Origin: CAG-488 sp963625295
GTDB lineage: Bacteria; Bacillota; Clostridia; Oscillospirales; Acutalibacteraceae
Assembly: GCA_963625295.1 (NCBI GenBank)
Contig: CAVFTC010000042.1
Location: forward strand, 1-16,235
Length of the DNA: 16,235 nucleotides
Direction: 5' to 3'
Positions within the stretch are counted from its first letter, which is position 1; every line of letters begins with the position of its first letter. The position numbers were made by a program, and so were the translations under genes. The notes beneath the pieces were generated by a model. It did not search any database. It was not told the origin of the DNA and saw nothing but the letters and a program-made list of their open reading frames with translations. Below, piece by piece: positions 7,177 to 12,467 of this stretch.

Positions 7177-7341
7177 GGCAATACCGCACAAATTGTGGTG
7201 CACGCCTTGCTTGAATATGTTTCCGTCATGCTGCACAAAAATTTCTTGACTTGCGCCAGCAAGCCTGCAAAATTTTTGTACAACCTGACGAAAAATCTTA
7301 CTGCGCAATCCGCACACCTCAATTGTGCGGTATTGCCTTAA
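7173..7341 (-). repeat. Full-length MITE-like palindromic repeat (169 bp)
   Basis: The terminal inverted repeats are TTAAGGCAATACCGCACAA at the left and TTGTGCGGTATTGCCTTAA at the right. The interior is also self-complementary, including TGCACAAAAATTTC facing AAATTTTTGTACA around a GACTTGCGCCAGCAAGCC tip, so the whole element can fold into one long imperfect hairpin. It has the same length as the 12492-12660 copy but lies in the opposite orientation. TTAA at both borders fits a target duplication of TA or TTAA. No transposase is encoded. Confidence 0.9.
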
Positions 7342-7457
7342 GGCAATGCCATGCCTTGCGGCGCAATAGATGTTAGATATGGTTAGTGATTAGTGGACAG
7401 TGATTAGTTGGATTTTCAAAAAGCTGCATTTTCCATAAACCACATCTATGTTGGTAT

Positions 7458-7551
7458 TTAGAATAATTTTTGTATGGGAGAGAATTGTGCCCTCGTTGTT
7501 TCCTACTGACTTTGTCGGACGAGCAATGCTCGCTTCTGCAAATTATTCTAA
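7458..7551. repeat. 94-bp inverted-repeat element
   Basis: TTAGAATAATTT (7458-7469) is repeated in inverse as AAATTATTCTAA (7540-7551). The interior contains a second hairpin CGAGC-AAT-GCTCG near 7519-7531. It looks like a small non-coding mobile element, but only one copy is present in the window. Confidence 0.5.
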
Positions 7552-7584
7552 TTAAGCATAAATCCGTTAAAAATTTTTCAATCT

Positions 7585-7642
7585 GTAGGGCATGATGCCT
7601 ACATCATGCCGACATTTCAGATGATGTTTACGGAAAATACAG
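7585..7642 (+). repeat. 58-bp hairpin repeat, copy 1
   Basis: It starts GTAGGGCATGATGCC and ends ATGATGTTTACGGAAAATACAG, matching 7754-7811 at most positions with no length change. GGCATGATG pairs with CATCATGCC to form a hairpin. Confidence 0.8.
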
Positions 7643-7678
7643 CGTTAAAATTTACAGTGAGATTACGGGAAAATTTCT

Positions 7679-7705
7679 CGGTGCGATGAGGGCATCGCAC
7701 CCTAC
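7679..7705 (-). repeat. Related hairpin repeat in inverse orientation
   Basis: On the - strand this reads GTAGGGTGCGATGCCC then TCATCGCACCG, the same plan as the flanking 58-bp repeats (GTAGGGCATGATGCCC then ACATCATGCCG) but with both stem arms changed together (GGTGCGATG / CATCGCACC). Confidence 0.65.
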
Positions 7706-7753
7706 GAAATCAGGTTTCTGCACCATAATACCGACGGCGATAAATCTTTAATC

Positions 7754-7811
7754 GTAGGGCATGATGCCCACATCATGCCGCCGTATTATATGATGTTTAC
7801 GGAAAATACAG
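7754..7811 (+). repeat. 58-bp hairpin repeat, copy 2
   Basis: Direct copy of 7585-7642, differing mainly in the variable stretch after the hairpin (CCGTATTAT in place of ACATTTCAG). It lies directly upstream of the deleted MITE copy. Confidence 0.8.
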
Positions 7812-7820
7812 AATTTATTT

Positions 7821-7876
7821 TTAAGGCAATACCGCACAATTGTGGTGTACGCCTTGCTCGTGCGGTATTGTCCTAA
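7821..7876 (-). repeat. Internally deleted MITE-like repeat (56 bp)
   Basis: TTAAGGCAATACCGCACAAT, then TGTGGTGTACGCCTTGCT, is the left end of the family in the same orientation as the 7173 copy. It joins directly to the right end CGTGCGGTATTG and TCCTAA. The whole central hairpin is missing. Confidence 0.8.
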
Positions 7877-7928
7877 CATTATTGTTTACCGGAAAGAATG
7901 AAAATTACAAAAAGAAAGGATTTTAAGA

Positions 7929-8558
7929 ATGAGTATGTTCCAATATATCGCACAGCACCCGTGGGTAGGGGTTGCGCTTGTGCTTTTGATTGCTTTGACC
8001 GTTTTTGTTTGGTACAAGGCCATTGCTTCGGGCAAAAAGAGAAATGAGGAAAGAGAGCGTATTATTGCCGATCTCGAAAAGGAAAAGGCACTGAGAAACG
8101 AGTTTAGAAATCCCGATGAAACAACATTTCTTCCCGAAAAGGACGATTACAGGCTGATCGTCGGTATGTGTGCCAACATTCAGATGAAGCTTGAAAAGGC
8201 GACGAACATGAACGAGGCTTTTTCGGAGCTTTCCGATGTCAAAAAGAATGTTTACTGTCTCGGCTATGTTTTTGAGGACAGCAAAAACAAGCTTTCGGAA
8301 TTCTTTCGCTCAAACGGCGAACCGCTTCTTTCGGCTGCAAAGGCGGCTGTCAACGAGGCTGTCGGCGGCGAATTTGCAGAGATATTCAACAAGGAGTTTA
8401 TAATGCTCGACGATAACGACGAAACGACATCCGTTGATAATGAGCTTCTGGCAAAGTACGACGCCGAGTTCGAGACTCTTATGAATGACAAAAAGAATGA
8501 GATTTACAGGTCTGCGGCAGATTATATCCGTGCCGGCAAATCGGAATTTTTTGAATAA
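7929..8558 (+). CDS. Single-pass membrane-anchored protein of unknown function
   Basis: The 209-residue protein starts at ATG 7929, after AAAGGA about 8 bases upstream. Residues 12-29 (WVGVALVLLIALTVFVWY) form one membrane segment. A charged, coiled-coil-prone stretch follows (about 35-60, rich in K/E/R), and then a helical, probably cytoplasmic, domain of about 140 residues without Cys-rich, nucleotide-binding or catalytic motifs that I recognise. The gene stands alone between a repeat-filled spacer and the cysK promoter, so context gives no clue. Codon use matches the neighbours and the frame is clearly coding. No function is proposed. Confidence 0.75.
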   Translation: MSMFQYIAQHPWVGVALVLLIALTVFVWYKAIASGKKRNEERERIIADLEKEKALRNEFRNPDETTFLPEKDDYRLIVGMCANIQMKLEKATNMNEAFSELSDVKKNVYCLGYVFEDSKNKLSEFFRSNGEPLLSAAKAAVNEAVGGEFAEIFNKEFIMLDDNDETTSVDNELLAKYDAEFETLMNDKKNEIYRSAADYIRAGKSEFFE

Positions 8559-8576
8559 CCGTAAATTTTTTGCAAT

Positions 8577-8597
8577 TACCTATTGACAAAGTAGGTA
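8577..8597 (+). promoter_or_regulatory. Palindromic operator overlapping the cysK-operon promoter
   Basis: TACCTA (8577-8582) and TAGGTA (8592-8597) form a perfect dyad with a 9-base centre that contains the -35 box. Position and shape fit binding by an Rrf2-family dimer, and such a regulator is encoded in the same operon (9876-10271). The regulator-site match is inferred. Confidence 0.6.
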
Positions 8598-8611
8598 AAA
8601 GATGTTATTAT
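8583..8611 (+). promoter_or_regulatory. Sigma-A promoter of the leader-cysK-rrf2 operon
   Basis: TTGACA (8583-8588), 17 bases, then TATTAT (8606-8611). Transcription would start near 8618, some 40 bases before the leader-peptide start and about 313 bases before cysK, giving a long regulated leader. Confidence 0.85.
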
Positions 8612-8657
8612 ATCACCGACATAAAGAAAACGACGAAAGAAACGGAGGAAACCGACA

Positions 8658-8741
8658 ATGAGAAAGTCGCTTAACGCTTGTTCAATGTGTATCGAGTGCT
8701 GTATGTGCGCTCTTGTTGCCATGTCTTCGGTCAGGTTTTGA
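8658..8741 (+). CDS. Cys-rich leader peptide (27 aa) upstream of cysK
   Basis: ATG 8658 follows GGAGG (8644-8648) at good spacing and opens a 27-codon frame ending in TGA at 8739-8741. Five of codons 8-17 are Cys (8, 11, 14, 15, 17; segment ACSMCIECCMCALV), an extreme density for so short a frame. It lies between the promoter and an intrinsic terminator, upstream of cysteine synthase, which is the classical layout of an amino-acid leader peptide: slow decoding of Cys codons when Cys-tRNA is short would let transcription continue into cysK. Codons 23-25 overlap the segment CTTCGGT (8725-8731), which can pair with the 5' arm of the terminator. A small metal-binding or secreted Cys peptide is the alternative. 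I do not recognise it as a named family. Confidence 0.7.
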   Translation: MRKSLNACSMCIECCMCALVAMSSVRF

Positions 8742-8763
8742 TTACATTATATTCAGTCGAAAC

Positions 8764-8799
8764 ACCGGAAGGCTTCCAATGCTTTTCGGTTATTTTTTT
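8764..8799 (+). terminator. Attenuator terminator between leader peptide and cysK
   Basis: ACCGGAAGGC (8764-8773) pairs with GCTTTTCGGT (8781-8790), a 10-bp stem with two G-U pairs and a 7-base loop, followed by TATTTTTTT. It lies inside the cysK leader, 131 bases before the start codon, so it should end most transcripts unless its 5' arm is captured by CTTCGGT at 8725-8731. Confidence 0.75.
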
Positions 8800-8812
8800 A
8801 GGAAGTGATTTT

Positions 8813-8875
8813 GTGAGATTCATTTACGGCAGGTTGCTTAGAAGCAACATCAGATTCGGACGATGTAGAAGCTGA
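8813..8875 (+). CDS. Possible second small ORF in the cysK leader (20 aa, Arg-rich)
   Basis: GTG 8813 follows AGGAAG (8800-8805) and encodes 20 residues, of which six are Arg and one is Cys (MRFIYGRLLRS at the start), ending at TGA 8873-8875. It lies after the attenuator and is only made when the terminator is passed. A hairpin GTTGCT-TAGA-AGCAAC (8833-8848) lies inside it. It may be a chance frame; only the ribosome-binding-site spacing supports it. Confidence 0.25.
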   Translation: MRFIYGRLLRSNIRFGRCRS

Positions 8876-8930
8876 ATGAAGATATCTATTCGCTTTATTC
8901 TGTATTCTAATTTTAAAGGAGATAATTACT

Positions 8931-9857
8931 ATGTCAAAGATTTATACATCAGCAGATCAGCTTATCGGAAAAACCCCCCTTCTCGAGCTTACACACATCG
9001 AAAAAAAGTACGGCCTCAAGGCAAAGCTTCTTGCGAAGCTTGAATATTTCAACCCGGCAGGCTCTGTCAAGGACAGAATCGCAAAGAAGATGATTGACGA
9101 CGCAGAGGCTTCGGGTAAGCTCAAGGAGGACTCGGTAATCATCGAGCCGACCAGCGGTAACACGGGCATCGGTCTTGCGGCTGTTGCGGCGGCAAGAGGA
9201 TATAAGATTATAATAGTTATGCCCGAAACAATGTCTGAGGAACGCCGCAGACTTATCAAGGCTTACGGCGCAGAGCTTGTTCTGACCGAGGGCGCAAAGG
9301 GCATGAAGGGCGCAATCGCCAAGGCCGAGGAGCTTGCAAAGGAATATCCGAACAGCTTCATTCCCGGTCAGTTTGTCAATCCGTCAAACCCGAAGGCGCA
9401 CTATGAAACAACGGGTCCCGAGATATATGAGGACACCGACGGAGAGGTTGATATCTTCGTTGCCGGCGTCGGCACGGGCGGAACGGTTACGGGCGTAGGC
9501 AAATATCTCAAGGAGAAGAAGCCTGAGGTTAAGGTTGTTGCCGTTGAGCCGCTTTCATCGCCCGTTCTTTCACAGGGTGTTTCCGGCTCACATAAGATTC
9601 AGGGCATCGGCGCAGGTTTCGTTCCCGATGTGCTCGATACAAAGATTTACGACGAGATAATTCCCGTATCAAACGAGGACGCATTCGCAACAGGCAAGCT
9701 CATCGGCAGCGAGGGCGTGCTTGTAGGTATCTCGGCAGGCGCAGCCGTATATGCGGCAATCGAGCTTGCAAAGCGTGAGGAGAACGAGGGCAAAACTATT
9801 GTCGCACTGCTTCCCGATACCGGCGACAGATATCTCTCAACTGCACTTTTTGAATAA
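8931..9857 (+). CDS. cysK: Cysteine synthase A (O-acetylserine sulfhydrylase)
   Basis: The 308-residue PLP enzyme makes L-cysteine from O-acetylserine and sulfide. Visible motifs are LIGKTPLLEL (11-20), the PLP-binding Lys47 in NPAGSVKDRI, the substrate loop TSGNTG (74-79), the phosphate-binding GTGGTVTG and the C-terminal LLPDTGDRYLST. Length matches CysK rather than the longer cystathionine beta-synthases. ATG 8931 is preceded by AAAGGAG (8917-8923). It lies 18 bases upstream of an Rrf2-family regulator and behind a Cys-rich leader peptide, attenuator and palindromic operator, so it should be made mainly when cysteine is short. In some Firmicutes CysK also acts as partner of the Rrf2 regulator CymR, which the gene pairing makes worth considering here. 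Confidence 0.97.
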   Translation: MSKIYTSADQLIGKTPLLELTHIEKKYGLKAKLLAKLEYFNPAGSVKDRIAKKMIDDAEASGKLKEDSVIIEPTSGNTGIGLAAVAAARGYKIIIVMPETMSEERRRLIKAYGAELVLTEGAKGMKGAIAKAEELAKEYPNSFIPGQFVNPSNPKAHYETTGPEIYEDTDGEVDIFVAGVGTGGTVTGVGKYLKEKKPEVKVVAVEPLSSPVLSQGVSGSHKIQGIGAGFVPDVLDTKIYDEIIPVSNEDAFATGKLIGSEGVLVGISAGAAVYAAIELAKREENEGKTIVALLPDTGDRYLSTALFE

Positions 9858-9875
9858 TATAACGAGGTTGTTAAA

Positions 9876-10271
9876 ATGATTTCAACAAGAGGAAGATATG
9901 CACTAAGGGTCATGATTGACCTTGCTGAACATAAGGACGAGGGATATATCCCGATGAAGGATGTTGTCGCAAGGCAGAATATCTCTAAAAAATATATGGA
10001 GCAGATTATGCCGTCACTCGTGAAAAACGGCTTCGTTGAGGGCGTTCACGGCAAGGGCGGCGGATATAAGCTGACCAAATCGCCGAGCGAATACACAGCA
10101 GGTGAAATTCTTCGTGCCGCCGAGGGCGACCTTGCTCCCGTTGCGTGTCTTTCATGCAACGCAGAGGAATGTCCGAGAAAAAAGGAATGCAAGACTCTGC
10201 CTCTTTGGGAAAAATTTAACGACATGACAAACGAATATTTTGATTCGGTCACACTTGAAAAACTGATTTGA
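9876..10271 (+). CDS. Rrf2-family transcriptional regulator with four-Cys cluster motif
   Basis: This 131-residue protein has the Rrf2 winged-helix start (MISTRGRYALRVMIDLAEH), the recognition region SKKYMEQIMPSLVKNGFVEG and the wing GKGGGYKL. Cys91, 94, 99 and 105 (CxxCx4Cx5C) lie where IscR-type members hold a [2Fe-2S] cluster, while B. subtilis CymR lacks such a set. It could therefore be an Fe-S sensor like IscR, or a CymR-like cysteine regulator with extra metal or redox sensing; adjacency to cysK favours control of sulfur metabolism. A GAGG is found 9 bases before ATG 9876. Autoregulation through the dyad at 8577-8597 is likely. A bidirectional terminator follows. Confidence 0.9.
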   Translation: MISTRGRYALRVMIDLAEHKDEGYIPMKDVVARQNISKKYMEQIMPSLVKNGFVEGVHGKGGGYKLTKSPSEYTAGEILRAAEGDLAPVACLSCNAEECPRKKECKTLPLWEKFNDMTNEYFDSVTLEKLI

Positions 10272-10285
10272 GAACCGAACTCAGA

Positions 10286-10322
10286 AAACGCTCCGTCTGA
10301 ATCTCAGGCGGAGCGTTTGTTT
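10286..10322 (+). terminator. Terminator between converging cysK and mtaB operons
   Basis: AAACGCTCCG (10286-10295) pairs with CGGAGCGTTT (10309-10318), with an inner CTGA/TCAG stem; GTTTAC follows on the + strand and a TTTTCTGA tract on the - strand. It probably works in both directions. The last codons and stop of the - strand methyltransferase lie inside it. Confidence 0.8.
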
Positions 10323-11068
10323 ACTCTTCCGATATAGCATCGTGTGATGTAGGGATATGGGACGGTGCCGTTTTGGCTGCGCTTTTTGAAAAGCTCTTGC
10401 AGCTCGGCAACATATTCGTTGTATTTTTCTTCGCCCGGCTTCGGAGCATAGGATGAGGACAGACATCTTGAAACAAAAGCGTTTTCATCATACATCAGGT
10501 CATTCCTGAATTGAACCACGCCAAAATCGTCCTCAAAGAAGTCACTGAATGCATCCTTGCTGAAATCAATTCCGTTTGATGAGTCTTTAAAATTTGGGCA
10601 GAAGCGGCGATTAATATCGTAATTCTCTCTGATAAGTTCACTTTCGGTGTCACGGTCGTTCCACACAAGCAGAATTTTTCCTCTATCCTTTAAAATTCGG
10701 CGACATTCGGCTTTAAATGATTGCCTGTCGAACCAGTGGAAAGCCTGAGCAACAGTGATGAAATCAACGCTTTTGTCGCCCAGTTTTGTATTCTCGGCAC
10801 TGCCGTTTACAGAGATAATGTTCTCATGTGCGGCATATTTACTCTCGGCGATCGAACGCATGTCGTCATTCGGCTCAACCGCGAAAATCCTGCTTACATA
10901 TGAACAAAGCTTTTCGGTAAATATTCCCGTGCCGGAGCCGATATCGGCGGCAACGGTGCTCTCAAAAATCAATTTTTGTTCTTGCAGATATGAAAAAAGC
11001 TTATCAGGATAGCTTGGTCGTGCCTTGGAATAGATTTCGCCTTTTTTGTCAAATTTATGCTCGTTCAT
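10304..11068 (-). CDS. Class I SAM-dependent methyltransferase (Methyltransf_11 type)
   Basis: The 254-residue protein has the SAM-binding motif ADIGSGTGIFTEKL (about 41-54), an acidic residue after the second strand in FAVEPNDDMR, and VDFITVAQAFHWFD (about 101-114), a combination typical of small-molecule or unassigned methyltransferases of the Methyltransf_11 group. The N-terminal segment FDKKGEIYSKARPSYP is common in this subgroup. The substrate cannot be named. Its ATG overlaps the stop of mtaB (11065-11068, ATGA), so it is the second gene of that operon and translationally coupled. The C-terminal residues (NKRSA) are encoded by one arm of the shared terminator. Confidence 0.85.
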   Translation of the reverse strand: MNEHKFDKKGEIYSKARPSYPDKLFSYLQEQKLIFESTVAADIGSGTGIFTEKLCSYVSRIFAVEPNDDMRSIAESKYAAHENIISVNGSAENTKLGDKSVDFITVAQAFHWFDRQSFKAECRRILKDRGKILLVWNDRDTESELIRENYDINRRFCPNFKDSSNGIDFSKDAFSDFFEDDFGVVQFRNDLMYDENAFVSRCLSSSYAPKPGEEKYNEYVAELQELFKKRSQNGTVPYPYITRCYIGRVNKRSA

Positions 11069-12345
11069 ATTTTTTCGCCTACACAGAAATCGCCGTCAAC
11101 GGCGGTTATTTTTATTTTTGCAATCTCGCCGCAGGGCAGCTCGCCCTTGACCTTGACGGGGGTGTAATTCCTGGTATAGCCCTCGATATATCCGTCGGAA
11201 TGTCTTGTTTCAAAAAGAACCTCAACGCTCTTGCCGATTTGCGCTTTGAGATATTCCTGTCTTATCTCCTCGGTTTTTTCAATCATAATATGGCTTCGCT
11301 TTTCTTTAACAGCCTTTTCAATCTGCGGCATTTTGGCTGCTTTCGTGCCCTCACGGGGAGAGTAGGGGAACACATGAACCTTTTCAAATCCGACCTTCTG
11401 TGCAAAGCGGACATTTTCGGCAAAATCCTCCTCGCTCTCTGTTGGGAAGCCGACCATTATATCGGTCGTAATCGTCGCATCGGGGAAGCTTGCCCTGAGC
11501 TTTTTGCAAAGCTCAAAATATTCGTCTGCGCTGTAGTGACGGTTCATGGCCTTGAGCGTGTTATCGCAGCCGCTTTGAAGCGAAATATGGAACTGCGGGC
11601 AAAAGCTCGGAAGCTTTGCGAGCCTTTCAATTACTTCGTCTGTGATGTGATCGGGTTCAAGCGAGCCGAGACGGACACGACGGAAATTCATTTTGTCGGC
11701 AAGCTCAACTGCGTCGCAGATGCTCAGCCCGATATCCGTGCCGTAAGCGGAAAGGTTTATTCCGACCAGAACGACCTCAGCAAAGCCTGCGTCGCTGAGT
11801 CTTTGAAGCTCACATTCAAGCTCGTCGAGCGGTTTGGAGCGCACACGGCCTCTCGAATATGGGATTATGCAGTATGAGCAGAAGCGATTGCAGCCGTCCT
11901 CGATTTTTACAACGGCTCTTGTTCGACGGTCAAATCCGGAAATGTCGCCGCCGGAGAATTTGTCGCCCGTCTTGTGCTCCTCTATGTCAATTATGCGCTG
12001 TCCGCAGCTGAAATAGCTGTGGAGCAGCTCAAAAAGCCTTGAATTATTCTTGTTGCCGAGCACGATATCCGCCTGCTCAAGCCTTTCGGCATCCTTTGGA
12101 AATGCCTGCGGCATACAGCCTGTGAGAACAACGATGCTTTCGGGGTGGTTGCGCTTGAATTTTCGAACCGCCTGACGGGTTTTGCGGTCGCTTTCGGCGG
12201 TAACAGTGCAGGAGTTGACAACATAAACATCCGCTTCTTCGCCGCTCGTGACCACTTCAAAGCCGTTTGCCGCTGCTTTTTCGGACATTGCTTGGGATTC
12301 GTATTGGTTGACCTTGCAGCCCAGGGTGTAAAATGCAATTTTCAT
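11065..12345 (-). CDS. mtaB: tRNA t6A37 methylthiotransferase MtaB
   Basis: The 426-residue radical SAM enzyme converts t6A37 to ms2t6A37 in tRNAs reading ANN codons. It has the three N-terminal cluster cysteines (C10 in TLGCKVNQYES, C46 in NSCTVT, C77 in TGCMPQ), the radical SAM triad C152-N-R-F-C156-S-Y-C159, and a C-terminal TRAM-like domain. TLGCKVNQYES and the C-x3-C-x2-C context IPYSRGRVRS fit MtaB (YqeV) rather than MiaB or RimO. Length is typical. GGAG lies upstream of the ATG at 12345, and the promoter at 12406-12378 drives it divergently from the carboxypeptidase gene. It is followed by a coupled methyltransferase gene. Confidence 0.95.
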   Translation of the reverse strand: MKIAFYTLGCKVNQYESQAMSEKAAANGFEVVTSGEEADVYVVNSCTVTAESDRKTRQAVRKFKRNHPESIVVLTGCMPQAFPKDAERLEQADIVLGNKNNSRLFELLHSYFSCGQRIIDIEEHKTGDKFSGGDISGFDRRTRAVVKIEDGCNRFCSYCIIPYSRGRVRSKPLDELECELQRLSDAGFAEVVLVGINLSAYGTDIGLSICDAVELADKMNFRRVRLGSLEPDHITDEVIERLAKLPSFCPQFHISLQSGCDNTLKAMNRHYSADEYFELCKKLRASFPDATITTDIMVGFPTESEEDFAENVRFAQKVGFEKVHVFPYSPREGTKAAKMPQIEKAVKEKRSHIMIEKTEEIRQEYLKAQIGKSVEVLFETRHSDGYIEGYTRNYTPVKVKGELPCGEIAKIKITAVDGDFCVGEKI

Positions 12346-12377
12346 ATCATCAGCTCCGTTTGGTAATCTAAAATATT

Positions 12378-12406
12378 ATTATAAGGCAAAACAGAGCGAG
12401 GTGCAA
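12378..12406 (-). promoter_or_regulatory. Sigma-A promoter of mtaB
   Basis: On the - strand TTGCAC (12406-12401), 17 bases, then TATAAT (12383-12378), about 33 bases before the mtaB start codon. Confidence 0.8.
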
Positions 12407-12467
12407 GTTTTATTTGTCTTTAACCGGGCATATATTATTGTGTGCGACAGCGAAAGGGAGGCTTGTT

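Larger units (their letters stand above)
7342..7928. other. Gene-free region made largely of nested repeats
   Basis: No reading frame with a ribosome binding site or recognisable protein is seen before the ATG at 7929. From left to right it holds a short degenerate repeat end (GGCAATGCCATGCCTTGC, from 7342), a doublet of AGTGATTAGT (7384-7410), a 94-bp inverted-repeat element (7458-7551), two 58-bp direct repeats with a related hairpin between them (7585-7811) and a deleted MITE copy (7821-7876). The pattern is of an insertion-tolerant spacer that collected repeats. Confidence 0.75.

Noticed and set aside
6757..7317. A 186-codon - strand open frame starting in the repeat at 7317 and running across rsmI
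   Set aside because: It begins inside the repeat and then reads antisense to rsmI, which is clearly coding on the + strand. It has no ribosome binding site.
7585..7811. CRISPR-like array
   Set aside because: Only two direct copies plus one inverted relative, with repeat and spacing unlike CRISPR and no cas genes.
12414..12467. Upstream TTG start for the carboxypeptidase, adding 18 residues
   Set aside because: No ribosome binding site at that position, while GGGAGG fits ATG 12468, which begins with a normal MKKAIVIF signal start.
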